A program made the translations under genes and the position numbers. A stretch of DNA of 64,000 bases. Source: Micromonospora rifamycinica. GTDB taxonomy: Bacteria; Actinomycetota; Actinomycetes; Mycobacteriales; Micromonosporaceae. Where the stretch lies: positions 558,001 through 622,000 of the forward strand of contig NZ_LT607752.1 of assembly GCF_900090265.1 (NCBI RefSeq). The letters are read 5' to 3'. Position 1 is the first letter of the stretch, and each line of letters starts with the position of its first letter. Of the stretch, positions 1-9,020 are shown piece after piece. The notes beneath the pieces were generated by a model. The model did no database searches. It saw only the letters and a program-made list of their open reading frames with translations, and was not told where the DNA came from.

Positions 1-325
1 CATCTCGCTGTGCCTGTCGGCGCTGCACGGCACCACGGCGGCCACCGACCCGGGCATCTACAGCCTGCCGTTCCTCGAACCCGACCGCACCGACCTCATC
101 GTCCGGCGGGTGGCCGGTCCGATCCGGTTCATCACCTCCGATCCCAAGGGGGAGCGCCGGGTGCACCGGATGCTGCGCGACGAACCGGCGCTGCGGCACC
201 GGCTCAGCTGGGTGCCGCTGACCGTCCCGGACTGCGACGTGGCCCCCTCGGACGAGCCGCCCCCGCCGACGCTGGAGACCGCGACACCCGACCCGGGCGA
301 GGCGGCGTGCCCCCTTCCCCGGTGA
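1..325 (+). CDS. C-terminal part of a protein of unknown function (5' end outside window)
   Basis: An open frame enters from the left edge (first full codon at base 2) and ends at TGA 323-325, giving about 107 residues. A central stretch ([20 protein letters not shown]) is followed by an acidic, Pro-rich tail with no recognisable motif. It is not the C-terminus of the proteasomal ATPase Arc/Mpa, which would end in a short Tyr-containing tail. It lies 58 bases upstream of dop on the same strand. I do not recognise the family. The frame is clearly coding because the codon pattern stays open to the edge and the following gene starts just beyond it. Confidence 0.55.
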   Translation, partial: ISLCLSALHGTTAATDPGIYSLPFLEPDRTDLIVRRVAGPIRFITSDPKGERRVHRMLRDEPALRHRLSWVPLTVPDCDVAPSDEPPPPTLETATPDPGEAACPLPR

Positions 326-383
326 GGCGGACTACGCTCGACGTGACGGCGGACCGGGTGAGGCGAGCGGAGCGGGTAGGTCG

Positions 384-1901
384 ATGAGCGTCAGAAGGAT
401 CATGGGCACCGAGGTCGAGTACGGGATCTCCGTGCCCGGCCAGGCCGGAGCCAACCCGATGGTCACCTCGTCCCAGGTGGTCAACGCGTACGGTGCGCGC
501 CCGGAACTCAACCGGGGCGGCCGGGCCCGGTGGGACTACGAGGAGGAGTCGCCGCTGCGCGACGCCCGGGGGTTCACCTACTCCGGGGCCGCCTACGATC
601 CGGCGGAGGCGCTCGCCGACGAGGATCTCGGCCTGGCCAACGTGATACTCACCAACGGTGCCCGGCTCTACGTCGACCACGCCCACCCGGAGTACTCCAC
701 CCCCGAGGTGACCAACCCCCTCGACGTGGTGCGGTGGGACAAGGCGGGGGAGCGGGTGATGGCCGAGGCGGCCCGGCGGGCGGCCACCATCCCCGGCACC
801 CAGCCGATCCACCTCTACAAGAACAACACCGACAACAAGGGCGCCAGCTACGGCGCGCACGAGAACTACCTGATGCGCCGGCAGACCCCGTTCGCCGACA
901 TCGTGGCGTACCTGACGCCGTTCTTCGTGACCCGGCAGATCGTCTGCGGCGCGGGTCGGGTCGGCATCGGGCAGGACGGCGGGCAGAGCGGCTTCCAGAT
1001 CTCCCAGCGGGCGGACTTCTTCGAGGTCGAGGTCGGCCTGGAGACCACCCTCAAGCGGCCGATCATCAACACCCGGGACGAGCCGCACGCCGACGCCGAC
1101 AAGTACCGTCGGCTGCACGTCATCATCGGCGACGCCAACCTGTCGGAGATCTCCACCTACCTCAAGGTGGGCACCACGGCGCTGATCCTCACCATGATCG
1201 AGGAGAAGGCGCTCGGTGCCGACCTGGGCATCGCCGACCCGGTCGCCGAGTTGCGGGCGGTCAGCCACGACCCGTCGCTGACGCACCGGATGCGGCTGCG
1301 CGACGGCCGCCGGTTGACCGCTCTGGACCTCCAGTGGGCCTACTACGAGCGGGTACGGTCCTTCGTGGACGAGCGCTACGGCGCGGACGCCGACGCGCAG
1401 ACCCGGGACGTGCTGGAGCGCTGGGAGCGGGTGCTGGACCGGCTGGGCCGTGACGTGTTCCTCTGCGCCGACGAGCTGGACTGGGTGGCCAAGCTGCGGC
1501 TGCTGGAGGGCTACCGGGAGCGGGAGAAGCTGGGCTGGGGCTCGCACAAGCTCCAGCTGGTCGACCTGCAGTACTCCGACGTACGGCCGGAGAAGGGCCT
1601 CTACCATCGGCTGGTGACCCGGGGCTCGATGAAGACGCTGCTGGACGATGAGCAGACCCGCCGGGCGATGACCGAGCCCCCGGAGGACACCCGGGCCTAC
1701 TTCCGGGGCCGCTGCCTGGCGCAGTACGCCTCCGAGGTGGTCGCGGCGAGCTGGGACTCGGTGATCTTCGATGTGGGCCGGGAGTCGCTGGTCCGGGTGC
1801 CGATGATGGAGCCGGAGCGGGGCACCCGTAAGCACGTCGGCGCGTTGTTCGACCGGTGCGACACCGCCAAGGACCTGCTGGAGACGCTGACCGGCGGCTG
1901 A
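384..1901 (+). CDS. dop: Depupylase / Pup deamidase Dop
   Basis: Dop deamidates the C-terminal Gln of Pup to Glu before ligation and later removes Pup from proteins. The 505-residue product has the carboxylate-amine ligase fold shared with PafA. Residues 8-15 (GTEVEYGI) supply the nucleotide/metal Glu residues. The stretch [18 protein letters not shown] holds the catalytic Asp at about D98. [17 protein letters not shown] follows near residue 150. The Dop-specific loop lies at about 40-70, before the catalytic Asp; PafA (11713) lacks it. The ATG start gives the family N-terminus [21 protein letters not shown] box at 333-338 could be the promoter -10. Pup begins 110 bases downstream, and its product ends in Gln, so it needs Dop. 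Confidence 0.97.
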   Translation: MSVRRIMGTEVEYGISVPGQAGANPMVTSSQVVNAYGARPELNRGGRARWDYEEESPLRDARGFTYSGAAYDPAEALADEDLGLANVILTNGARLYVDHAHPEYSTPEVTNPLDVVRWDKAGERVMAEAARRAATIPGTQPIHLYKNNTDNKGASYGAHENYLMRRQTPFADIVAYLTPFFVTRQIVCGAGRVGIGQDGGQSGFQISQRADFFEVEVGLETTLKRPIINTRDEPHADADKYRRLHVIIGDANLSEISTYLKVGTTALILTMIEEKALGADLGIADPVAELRAVSHDPSLTHRMRLRDGRRLTALDLQWAYYERVRSFVDERYGADADAQTRDVLERWERVLDRLGRDVFLCADELDWVAKLRLLEGYREREKLGWGSHKLQLVDLQYSDVRPEKGLYHRLVTRGSMKTLLDDEQTRRAMTEPPEDTRAYFRGRCLAQYASEVVAASWDSVIFDVGRESLVRVPMMEPERGTRKHVGALFDRCDTAKDLLETLTGG

Positions 1902-2011
1902 CCCGACCGGGGCCGGTGAGCCCGTCGTGCGTCGGATGCCGGCGTGCGGCGGGCTTTTCGTCGCCTGCGCGAGGTAAGTTCATCGCAGGCGATCGTGGAG
2001 GAGGCACCGAG

Positions 2012-2224
2012 ATGGCTTCACAAGAGGGCGGCCAGTCGCAGGCGGGCAAGTCGCACCAGGCCGAGGAGATCGAGGACGTCACCACCGAGGCCAACCCCGA
2101 GGTGGCGGAACGGCACGCGGAGATCACCGAGGACGTCGACGACCTGCTCGACGAGATCGACTCGGTCCTGGAGGAGAACGCCGAAGAATTTGTGAGGGGT
2201 TACGTGCAAAAAGGAGGCCAGTGA
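2012..2224 (+). CDS. pup: Prokaryotic ubiquitin-like protein Pup
   Basis: A small disordered protein modifier of 70 residues that is ligated to substrate lysines by PafA and threaded into the proteasome. The start is ATG 2012, preceded by GTGGAGGAGG, which gives MASQEGGQSQAGK; a longer in-frame extension upstream is not Pup-like. The C-terminal half is strongly acidic and helical (DVDDLLDEIDSVLEENAEEF), the coiled-coil part that binds Arc/Mpa. The protein ends FVRGYVQKGGQ: a GGQ end, so the last residue must be deamidated by Dop. It lies between dop and the endonuclease VII-like gene. Confidence 0.97.
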   Translation: MASQEGGQSQAGKSHQAEEIEDVTTEANPEVAERHAEITEDVDDLLDEIDSVLEENAEEFVRGYVQKGGQ

Positions 2225-2245
2225 ACAAACTGGGTCGAAACGGAC

Positions 2246-2932
2246 ATGCCGCTCCCCCTGGATGATCAGGACGGCCGTCGTCGTTGCCGCGACTGCGGGG
2301 AATGGAAGCCGCTCGCCGAGTTCTGTGTGAGCAGCAAGCGTCCCAGCGGTCGTGGCAGCTACTGCAAACCTTGCTTCAACAACCGTTCGAAGGCCAGTTA
2401 CGCCAAACGGGTCGGGGAGAAGCACGGCCGAGAGGTGAGGGCCACCCGGGAAGTTCCGGAAGGTCATCGCTTCTGCGCCGACTGTGGAACCGTCAAGCCC
2501 GTGGTCGACTTCCCCCGCAACCGGGCCGACAGTACGGGCTATGCCACGTACTGCAAGCCGTGCCACAACAGCCGCACCAAGGAAGTCAGGCAGCGGCTCT
2601 ACGGCGGTAGTCGCGAGTACCACCTGCGCCGCCGCTACGGGATCGGCGAGAAGGAGTTCCAGGAGCTGCTCGCCGAGCAGGGTGGCGTCTGCGCCGTCTG
2701 CGGCGCGGAAGATCCTCAACATGTGGACCACGATCACCGCACCGGATGGGTGCGCGGGATACTCTGCTTCAACTGCAACGGTGGTCTTGGCCAGTTCCGT
2801 GACAGTCCCACGAGGCTGGCCAGGGCGATCACGTACCTGAGAGGAACCACGTGGCAGCGGGCTTTGATCCATCCGGGCGTCTACCAGATGTGTTCACCAA
2901 CGCGGGGACGTCCTCCTTCACGACCTTCCTGA
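2246..2932 (+). CDS. Endonuclease VII-like His-Me finger protein inside the proteasome operon
   Basis: A 228-residue protein with two N-terminal CxxC...CxxC zinc modules ([13 protein letters not shown]...YCKPC at about 14-45 and [13 protein letters not shown]...YCKPC at about 77-108). These precede a recombination endonuclease VII domain: CAVCG, then [20 protein letters not shown], with the usual metal and catalytic His/Asp and a final CxxC. The expected biochemical activity is DNA nicking or junction cleavage; the cellular role is unknown. There is no good ribosome binding site; the gene starts 21 bases after pup. Its last 82 bases overlap the start of prcB in another frame, so the two genes are probably coupled. 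I recall a similar gene between pup and prcB in other actinomycetes, so it may be a conserved passenger. Confidence 0.85.
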   Translation: MPLPLDDQDGRRRCRDCGEWKPLAEFCVSSKRPSGRGSYCKPCFNNRSKASYAKRVGEKHGREVRATREVPEGHRFCADCGTVKPVVDFPRNRADSTGYATYCKPCHNSRTKEVRQRLYGGSREYHLRRRYGIGEKEFQELLAEQGGVCAVCGAEDPQHVDHDHRTGWVRGILCFNCNGGLGQFRDSPTRLARAITYLRGTTWQRALIHPGVYQMCSPTRGRPPSRPS

Positions 2933-3690
2933 GTCGGGTGGCCCCCGAGATGCTGCCCGGCCGACGGCCGCTGCCGCCGGGCATGGCCGCCGACCTGGCG
3001 CCGCACGCCACCACCATCGTGGCCATCTCGGCCGTCGGCGGGGTGGTGCTGGCCGGCGACCGCCGGGCCACCATGGGCAACCTGATCGCGCAGCGCGACA
3101 TCGAGAAGGTGCACCCCGCCGACGCGTACTCGCTGGTCGGCATCGCCGGCACGGCGGGCATCGGCATCGAGCTGATGCGCCTGTTCCAGGTGGAGCTGGA
3201 GCACTACGAGAAGATCGAGGGCGCGATGCTCTCCCTCGACGGCAAGGCCAACCGGCTCGCCTCGATGATCCGGGGCAACCTCGGCGCGGCGATGCAGGGG
3301 CTCGCCGTCGTCCCGCTCTTCGCCGGCTTCGACCTGGCCGCCCGGGATCCGGCCCGCGCCGGGCGGATCTTCAGCTTCGACGTCACCGGCGGCCCCTACG
3401 AGGAGACCGGCTACGACGCGATCGGCTCCGGTTCGCTCTTCGCCAAGTCGGCGCTGAAGAAGCGGTACCGGACGGGCGTCTCCATCGACGACGCGACCCG
3501 GCTCGCCGTCGAGGCGCTCTACGACGCCGCCGACGACGACACGGCCACCGGTGGGCCGGACCTGACCCGGCGGATCTACCCGGTGGTGATGACGGCGACC
3601 GCCGAGGGCACCCGCCGGCTCACCGAGGCCGAGACGGCCACCATCGCCGAGGGCGTCGTCGCCGGGCGGATGGAGAACCCGGGCGGCTGA
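2851..3690 (+). CDS. prcB: 20S proteasome beta subunit
   Basis: Catalytic beta subunit of the bacterial 20S proteasome, 279 residues. The precursor has a 53-residue propeptide followed by the Thr1 motif [22 protein letters not shown]54 becomes the N-terminal nucleophile after autocleavage. GDRRAT and the later SALKKRYR and GGPDLT segments match the family. The GTG start at 2851 is preceded by GAGAGGAACC and gives a propeptide of normal size. The start lies inside the upstream endonuclease VII-like gene. prcA follows after 59 bases. The alpha and beta rings assemble into the core particle that degrades pupylated proteins delivered by Arc/Mpa. Confidence 0.96.
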   Translation: MAAGFDPSGRLPDVFTNAGTSSFTTFLSRVAPEMLPGRRPLPPGMAADLAPHATTIVAISAVGGVVLAGDRRATMGNLIAQRDIEKVHPADAYSLVGIAGTAGIGIELMRLFQVELEHYEKIEGAMLSLDGKANRLASMIRGNLGAAMQGLAVVPLFAGFDLAARDPARAGRIFSFDVTGGPYEETGYDAIGSGSLFAKSALKKRYRTGVSIDDATRLAVEALYDAADDDTATGGPDLTRRIYPVVMTATAEGTRRLTEAETATIAEGVVAGRMENPGG

Positions 3691-3749
3691 CGCCGCTCAC
3701 CCCGACCAGCCTCAGTCGTCAGCACAGCGCCAGAAGGAGAACCGCCGCC

Positions 3750-4583
3750 GTGGCCATGCAGTTCTACGCCTCGCCCGAGCAGATCATGCGCGACCGCTCC
3801 GAGCTGGCCCGCAAGGGCATCGCCCGGGGGCGCAGCGCGGTGGTCCTGAGTTACACCGGTGGGGTGCTCTTCGTCGCGGAGAACCTCTCCAGCGCCCTGC
3901 ACAAGGTCAGTGAGATCTACGACCGGATCGGGTTCGCCGCCGTCGGCCGGTACAACGAGTTCGAGAACCTGCGCCGCGCCGGGGTGCGGATGGCCGACCT
4001 GAACGGCCTGAGCTACGACCGGCGCGACGTGACCGGGCGGGCGCTGGCCAACGCCTTCGCGCAGACCCTCGGCGCGATCTTCACCGAGCAGTCCAAGCCG
4101 TTCGAGGTGGAGATCTGCGTGGCGCAGGTCGGTGCCACCGCCGACGAGGACGAGCTGTACCGGCTCACCTACGACGGGTCGGTCAACGACGAGCCGGGCC
4201 GGATGGCGATGGGCGGCCAGGCCGAGGCGATCACCGGGGTGCTCAAGTCCGAGCACCGGGCCGACATGTCGCTCAGCGAGGCGGTCACGGTGGCCCGCAA
4301 GGCGTTGAGCAGCGTCGGCGGTGAGGGCGGCGCGGCCCGGACGATCGCGCCCAACCAGTTGGAGGTGGCGGTCCTGGACCGCAACCGGGTGGGGCGTACC
4401 TTCCGGCGGATCACCGGCGCGGCGCTGACCGCGCTGCTGGAGGGCGACGCGGCGGGTGACGTCGCGCCGGCCGGCGGCCGGGCCGAGACCCCGTCGGTGC
4501 CGACCGAGGAGGCGCACAAGCCCACCACCTCGGCCGGCTCGGCCGACCTGGAGGGCCAGCCGCAGGAGAAGCCGGAAGCCTGA
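3750..4583 (+). CDS. prcA: 20S proteasome alpha subunit
   Basis: Alpha-ring subunit that gates the proteasome and docks the Arc/Mpa ATPase; 277 residues. The family N-terminus is clear: [20 protein letters not shown], then [12 protein letters not shown] and [20 protein letters not shown]. Thr1 is absent, as expected for an alpha subunit. The last 45 or so residues form an acidic, Ala/Glu/Pro-rich tail that is not needed for the fold. The start GTG 3750 has the strong site GAAGGAGAA 11 bases upstream; the ATG two codons on is an alternative. A perfect hairpin 8 bases after the stop ends the operon. Confidence 0.96.
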   Translation: MAMQFYASPEQIMRDRSELARKGIARGRSAVVLSYTGGVLFVAENLSSALHKVSEIYDRIGFAAVGRYNEFENLRRAGVRMADLNGLSYDRRDVTGRALANAFAQTLGAIFTEQSKPFEVEICVAQVGATADEDELYRLTYDGSVNDEPGRMAMGGQAEAITGVLKSEHRADMSLSEAVTVARKALSSVGGEGGAARTIAPNQLEVAVLDRNRVGRTFRRITGAALTALLEGDAAGDVAPAGGRAETPSVPTEEAHKPTTSAGSADLEGQPQEKPEA

Positions 4584-4590
4584 CGGCGAC

Positions 4591-4630
4591 ACGCGCAGGG
4601 GCCGGGGTGCACACCCCGGCCCCTGCGCGT
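4591..4630. terminator. Bidirectional hairpin terminator between prcA and the glycan genes
   Basis: A perfect 19-base-pair inverted repeat (arms 4591-4609 and 4612-4630) with a 2-base gap sits between the convergent genes prcA and the GT2 glycosyltransferase. There is no U-tract, as is common in actinomycetes. Confidence 0.8.
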
Positions 4631-4696
4631 GGGTGCCATCCGCAGTCCGTGTCGACCCACCCGCCGCTGGTGCCCTGCGGCACGGCGGCGTGCCGG

Positions 4697-5725
4697 TCAG
4701 GCCCTGCGCAGCAGCGGCTTCGCCAGCGCCCAGTAGCCGGCGGCGATGACGTTGAAGACGCTCATGCCGGGCGGCGATTCGACGTTGGACGGGTCGACCT
4801 TGGCGGTCATCAGCTCGGCGATGACGCCGTCGGGGACCATCCGCTCCTGCTGGAGCTGCCGGCGTCGGGCCCGTACCCAGGCCCGGTTGGTCCACAGCCA
4901 GCCCCAGCCGCGCGCCTTCTCCCGCGCCCAGCCGCCGAGCAGCGCGGCCACCAGCATCGCCGCCTCGGTGAGCAGCAGCATCGGGGCCAGCACCACGAGC
5001 GTCCGCGTCTCGTACGCGGTGAGCAGCGAGATCAGCCGGTTGCGTTCCAGCAGGTAGTGCTTGAGCTTGTTGCGGGAGAACTCGTAGTGGTGCACCACGA
5101 CGGCGTCCGGGACGTACTCCTGGCGCAGCCCGCGCTGCCACAGCCGCAGGCTGATCTCGGTGTCCTCGTGGTAGGCGAAGTACTCGGCGGCGAAGCCGTC
5201 CAGCTCCCGCCAGAGCGCCCGGTTGATGACGAAGCAGCAGCCGCTGATCGACGGCACCGTGGTCCGTCGGGCGTGCGCGCTGGCGGGCTGGCCGTTGCCG
5301 CCGGCCCAGGAGAGCCCGATGTAGTGCAGCGGATTGCCCGAGGTGTTGATCAGGTCGGGGTTCTCGGCGAGCCGGATCGAGGCCATCACCGCGCCGACGC
5401 CGGGCTCGCCGGCCACCGCCACGGTGCGGGCGAGCGCGTCGGGGGCGACGACGGCGTCGGAGTTGACGAAGGCCAGCCACTCGCCGGTGGCCTCGGCGGC
5501 GCCGACCCGACAGCCGCCGGAGTAGCCGGTGTTCTCCTCCGGCCGGACCACCCGTACCCCGGCGAGGCCCTTGACCACGTCGATGCCGTCACCGGTGCAG
5601 CCGTTGTCGACGACGATCAGCTCGATCTCGACGCCGGTGCTGTCCAGCACGGCGCGGGCCGCGTCGACCAGGTAGGGCTCGGCGCCGTAGGCGAGCATCA
5701 CCGCGGACACCTGGGGGCGGGTCAT
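4697..5725 (-). CDS. Family 2 glycosyltransferase (rhamnosyltransferase-like)
   Basis: A 342-residue GT-A transferase. The N-terminal strand and nucleotide loop are SAVMLAYGAEPYLVDAARAV and LIVVDNGCTG. The DXD-like motif is FVNSDAVV, and the acceptor-side motif is YHEDTEISLRLWQRG. A hydrophobic segment (VVLAPMLLLTEAAMLVAALL) near residue 250 suggests membrane attachment. It probably transfers a sugar, plausibly rhamnose given the rml genes alongside, onto a lipid-linked cell-surface glycan. The ATG overlaps the stop of the upstream flippase gene by 4 bases (ATGA), which fixes this start over a longer upstream frame. It is the last gene of the reverse-strand glycan operon. Confidence 0.85.
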   Translation of the reverse strand: MTRPQVSAVMLAYGAEPYLVDAARAVLDSTGVEIELIVVDNGCTGDGIDVVKGLAGVRVVRPEENTGYSGGCRVGAAEATGEWLAFVNSDAVVAPDALARTVAVAGEPGVGAVMASIRLAENPDLINTSGNPLHYIGLSWAGGNGQPASAHARRTTVPSISGCCFVINRALWRELDGFAAEYFAYHEDTEISLRLWQRGLRQEYVPDAVVVHHYEFSRNKLKHYLLERNRLISLLTAYETRTLVVLAPMLLLTEAAMLVAALLGGWAREKARGWGWLWTNRAWVRARRRQLQQERMVPDGVIAELMTAKVDPSNVESPPGMSVFNVIAAGYWALAKPLLRRA

Positions 5726-7038
5726 CGGATGCCTCCGGAAACTCCAGGGGCCACCACGTCGTCGAGCGGCCGGATGGGGGTGGGGGTGGCCGGGCGGGTG
5801 CCCCGGCGCAGCAGCAGGACGGCCATGGTGGCGGCCACCACCACGGAACCCGCCGCGTAGGCCAGCTCGACGCGGAGCGCGACCGGAGCCGGGACGACCG
5901 TGACGGCGAGCAGGGCGGCCACCCCGATCGTCCAGGAGACCGCCTGCGCGCGGTGCCGGTCGAGGGCGAGCAGGGCCTGCCCGAGCACCATCGCCCACAG
6001 GTAGGCGAGGGTGCCGACGGCCAGCCAGGCGAAGTCGCCGTGGCCGAGGACGCCGGGGGCGTCGAAGAGCCGGCGGACCAGCCAGGGGCCGAGCGCCACC
6101 GCGCCGAGGGCGCCGGCGACGCCGAGGGCGGTGACCACGCCGAGCGCCCGGCGCAGCAGCCCGTGGAAGCCGGCCACGTCGCCGGTGGTGGCGGTGGTGG
6201 CCAGGCCGGGCAGCAGCGACGCCTGCATCGAGCCGAAGACGAACAGCGGGATGCGGACCAGCACCAGGGCGGAGAGCAGCGCGCCGGCGGTGGCCACGTC
6301 GGCCGGGTCGATCAGCCGCGCGTTGATCACGCCGACGTTGACCACGACCTGGGAGAGCAGGCTGGAGACGGTGAGCAGGCCGAGGCCGCGCAGCAGGGTG
6401 CCCCAGGCCACGGGGACGCCGCCGCCGACGGCCCGCAGCACCGGCGGCAGGGTTACCAGCACCGACAACAGGGGGGCGACGACCAGCACCGCGCCGTACC
6501 AGACCGGGTCGGTGACGCCGCCGACGCCGAGCCCGGCGACCAGCGCGATGCGCAGCCCGCCGTCGACCCCGAGCTGGGTGCCGTACCAGGGGAAGAGTTG
6601 CAGGCCGGACAGCACGCCCCGGGTGGTGTAGGCGACGGCCATCGCGAGCAGCGCGCCGATCAGCACGACGACCATCGTGTCGTCGCCGGCGAAGAGCCGG
6701 TCGGTGAGCGCCCGGCGGCCGGCCAGGGTGGCCAGGACCAGCAGCGCCAGCACGACGGTGGCGACGGCCGCGCCCCGGGCCAGCACCGGGCCGGGCGGCA
6801 GCCCCTGGCTGCGGCGGGCGGCGACGACCCGGGCCACCTCCTGCTCGACCGGGATGAAGACGCCGATGCCGAGGGTGAACACGATCGACCAGAGCACCGA
6901 CAGCGAGGAGTAGTCGGCGAGGTCGAGGGCGTGCCCGGCCACCGCGAGGTGCACGTAGGAGGCGAGGCCGAGCAGGGCCAGCCCGCCTCCTACGGCGAGG
7001 GTGCCGGGCGGGACGAGGTGGAGCAGCCGCCGCATCAC
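5722..7038 (-). CDS. Polysaccharide flippase-like membrane protein
   Basis: A 438-residue, very hydrophobic protein with about 12-14 membrane segments, of the Wzx/oligosaccharide-lipid flippase superfamily (MATE/MurJ-like fold). A typical start is LVPPGTLAVGGGLALLGLAS, and an early ISVEQE-type element is present (VFIPVEQEVARVVAARRS). The likely role is moving the undecaprenyl-linked glycan made by the neighbouring transferases to the outer face of the membrane. It overlaps both flanking genes by 4 bases, so all three are translationally coupled. The precise glycan cannot be deduced. Confidence 0.75.
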   Translation of the reverse strand: MMRRLLHLVPPGTLAVGGGLALLGLASYVHLAVAGHALDLADYSSLSVLWSIVFTLGIGVFIPVEQEVARVVAARRSQGLPPGPVLARGAAVATVVLALLVLATLAGRRALTDRLFAGDDTMVVVLIGALLAMAVAYTTRGVLSGLQLFPWYGTQLGVDGGLRIALVAGLGVGGVTDPVWYGAVLVVAPLLSVLVTLPPVLRAVGGGVPVAWGTLLRGLGLLTVSSLLSQVVVNVGVINARLIDPADVATAGALLSALVLVRIPLFVFGSMQASLLPGLATTATTGDVAGFHGLLRRALGVVTALGVAGALGAVALGPWLVRRLFDAPGVLGHGDFAWLAVGTLAYLWAMVLGQALLALDRHRAQAVSWTIGVAALLAVTVVPAPVALRVELAYAAGSVVVAATMAVLLLRRGTRPATPTPIRPLDDVVAPGVSGGIR

Positions 7039-7736
7039 CGGCGGATGAGCGCCAGGGTGAGCACCGCGAAGGCCCGACCCAGGTAGATCATCGCCTTGGC
7101 GGGGGAGTGGCTGGGGGTGCCCGCCATCCGCTTGCGCATGGCCACCGGCACCTGACGGATCCGGTAGCCGCGCCGGGCGGTGTGCACCAGCGTCTCCACC
7201 GTGTCGCCCAGGTACTCCGCCGGGTACCAGCTGGCGAACATCTCGATGACCCGCCGGTTGGCGGCCCGGAAACCGGAGGTGGTGTCGGTCAGTCTGGTCT
7301 TGGCGACCCGGGAGAGCACCCCGGACAGCATGACCATCGCCCAGCGTCGGGGACCGCGCACGGAGTAGTCGCCCTCGCCGGCGAACCGGGCCCCGATGAC
7401 CAGGTCGTTGTCGTCGAGCAGGTCGACCAGCTTGGGCACGTAGCGCGGGTCGTGCTGGCCGTCGGCGTCGATCTGGATCGCCACGTCGTAGTCGTTGTCC
7501 CGGGCGTAGCGGTAGCCCAGCCGCATCGCCCCGCCCACCCCGAGGTTGTACGGGAGCTTGGCCACCCGGGCGCCGGCGGCGGCGGCCACCGCGGCGGTGC
7601 GGTCGGTGGAGCCGTCGTCGACCACGAGCACGTCGACGCCGGGCAACTCGCCACGGACCTCGCCGACCACGTCGGCGATCGACCCGGACTCGTTGAGCGC
7701 GGGGATGATGATCAGGACGCGCTTGCCGTTAACCAT
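7035..7736 (-). CDS. Family 2 glycosyltransferase (polyprenyl-phosphate sugar synthase-like)
   Basis: A 233-residue GT2 enzyme resembling dolichyl-phosphate mannose synthases. Motifs are IIIPALNESGSI at the N-terminus, VVDDGSTDRT, the DXD motif IQIDADGQHDPRY and the acceptor loop TDTTSGFRAANRR. There is no C-terminal membrane pair, so it would act at the inner membrane face, loading a sugar on polyprenyl phosphate or a glycan intermediate. It overlaps the flippase gene by 4 bases and the DUF2304 gene by 8. DUF2304 proteins commonly accompany this GT2 type. Confidence 0.85.
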   Translation of the reverse strand: MVNGKRVLIIIPALNESGSIADVVGEVRGELPGVDVLVVDDGSTDRTAAVAAAAGARVAKLPYNLGVGGAMRLGYRYARDNDYDVAIQIDADGQHDPRYVPKLVDLLDDNDLVIGARFAGEGDYSVRGPRRWAMVMLSGVLSRVAKTRLTDTTSGFRAANRRVIEMFASWYPAEYLGDTVETLVHTARRGYRIRQVPVAMRKRMAGTPSHSPAKAMIYLGRAFAVLTLALIRR

Positions 7737-8136
7737 CGTGGGACACCAGTTCGTCTCGGTCGGCGGTGCCGGTCTGGGCGGTTTCGGCGAGGCGGGCGAC
7801 GCGTTCCGCGTCGATCTGCGCGCGGAGCAGGGCGAAGTCCTCGGCCAGGGTGCGGGTCTCCTCCTCCAGCGCGCTCACCTCCCAGCTCAGATGCACGCAG
7901 ACCAGCAGCAGGAAGACGATGCCGAGGAAGAGCACGAGGCTGACGCCGGAGACCACGCCGAAGAAGCCGGCCACGTTGTCCAGCAGCCGGGGGAACAGCG
8001 ACAACGGGATCACGATGACCAGGACGCCGAGCCAGAGCATGCCGTACTTCTCGCGGAGCTGGCGGCGGCGCAGCAGCTCGACGATGGTGGCGAGCAGGAT
8101 CAGGCCGGTCAGACCGGTGACGAGGGTGAGCTTCAT
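7729..8136 (-). CDS. DUF2304 small membrane protein
   Basis: A 135-residue protein with three hydrophobic segments (VTGLTGLILLATIVELL, MLWLGVLVIVIPLSLF, VSLVLFLGIVFLLLVCVHLS). A charged, probably coiled-coil C-terminus follows (WEVSALEEETRTLAEDFALL). This is the DUF2304 layout, a family of unknown function usually found beside a GT2 polyprenyl-sugar synthase, as here; a role as membrane partner of that enzyme is an inference. ATG 8136 overlaps the rmlD stop by 4 bases. Confidence 0.75.
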   Translation of the reverse strand: MKLTLVTGLTGLILLATIVELLRRRQLREKYGMLWLGVLVIVIPLSLFPRLLDNVAGFFGVVSGVSLVLFLGIVFLLLVCVHLSWEVSALEEETRTLAEDFALLRAQIDAERVARLAETAQTGTADRDELVSHDG

Positions 8137-9020
8137 GCGACCTTCCACGGGGCGGGTGCACTGGGGGAGTCGAAGGCGTCGGACAGCGCGTCGCGCCAGT
8201 CCGGCAGCGGGGACAGGCCGGCCTCGGCCCACCGGTCGTGCCCTAGCACACTGTACGCCGGCCGCGCGGCCGGACGCGGAAACCGGTCGCTGGTGGTGGG
8301 CCGGATCCTCTCCGGGTCGAGCCCGGCGTGCGCGAAGGCGGCGCGGGCCAGGCCGTACCAGGTGGTCCGACCGGTGCAGGTGCCGTGGTAGACCCCGGCC
8401 GGGGCCCGCCCGGCCAGCGCCGCGTCGACGAGCGCCACCAGCTGACCGGCCAGCGCGTACGACCAGGTGGGCTGGCCCTGCTGGTCGTCGACCACGTCGA
8501 GGTGCTCCCGGGTGGCGGCCAACCCGATCATGGTGGTCACGAAGTTGCGGCCGTGTGCCCCGTAGAGCCAGGCGGTCCGCACCAGGTAGCCGGTTTCGGG
8601 GAGGAATCGGACCACGGCCCGCTCCCCGGCGAGCTTGCTGCGGCCGTACGCGTTGATCGGGTCGGTGGGGGCGTCCTCGGCGTACGGGGTGTCCGCGTCG
8701 CCGGCGAAGACGTAGTCGGTGGAGACGTGCACCAGCCGCGCGCCGTGCTCGGCGCAGGCGCGGGCCAGGTGGGCGACCGCGTCGCCGTTGACGGCGGTGG
8801 CCGCCGCCTCGTCCCGTTCGGCGCCGTCGACGTCGGTCCACGCGGCGGCGTTGACCACCACCTGGTGACCGGTGACGGCGGCCCTGACCGCCCCGGCGTC
8901 GGTGACGTCGAGGTCGCCGCGGGTGGCGGCGGTCACCTGGAGGTCGTCGCGGGTGGCGAGCACGGCCAGCAGGTCCCGGCCGAGCATGCCGCCCGCGCCG
9001 GTGACCAGGATCCGGGTCAT
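8133..9020 (-). CDS. rmlD: dTDP-4-dehydrorhamnose reductase
   Basis: Last step of dTDP-L-rhamnose synthesis: NAD(P)H-dependent reduction of dTDP-4-keto-L-rhamnose. The 295-residue SDR protein has the nucleotide loop TGAGGMLG near residue 8. It also shows VVNAAAWTDVDGAE, VSTDYVFAG, the catalytic YGRSK (Tyr/Lys), and VRTAWLYG followed by the QQGQPTWS substrate region. Start ATG 9020 overlaps the rmlB stop by 4 bases. With rmlB on this strand and rmlA-rmlC divergent, the four-enzyme pathway is complete. Confidence 0.95.
   Translation of the reverse strand: MTRILVTGAGGMLGRDLLAVLATRDDLQVTAATRGDLDVTDAGAVRAAVTGHQVVVNAAAWTDVDGAERDEAAATAVNGDAVAHLARACAEHGARLVHVSTDYVFAGDADTPYAEDAPTDPINAYGRSKLAGERAVVRFLPETGYLVRTAWLYGAHGRNFVTTMIGLAATREHLDVVDDQQGQPTWSYALAGQLVALVDAALAGRAPAGVYHGTCTGRTTWYGLARAAFAHAGLDPERIRPTTSDRFPRPAARPAYSVLGHDRWAEAGLSPLPDWRDALSDAFDSPSAPAPWKVA

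Noticed and set aside
1..325. C-terminus of the proteasomal ATPase Arc/Mpa
   Set aside because: Expected upstream of dop, but the sequence lacks the short Tyr-containing tail and any AAA features.
3576..5480. Long reverse-strand frame spanning prcA, the terminator and part of the glycosyltransferase gene
   Set aside because: Overlaps the real genes in another frame and crosses a perfect terminator; Arg/Gly-rich sequence without motifs.
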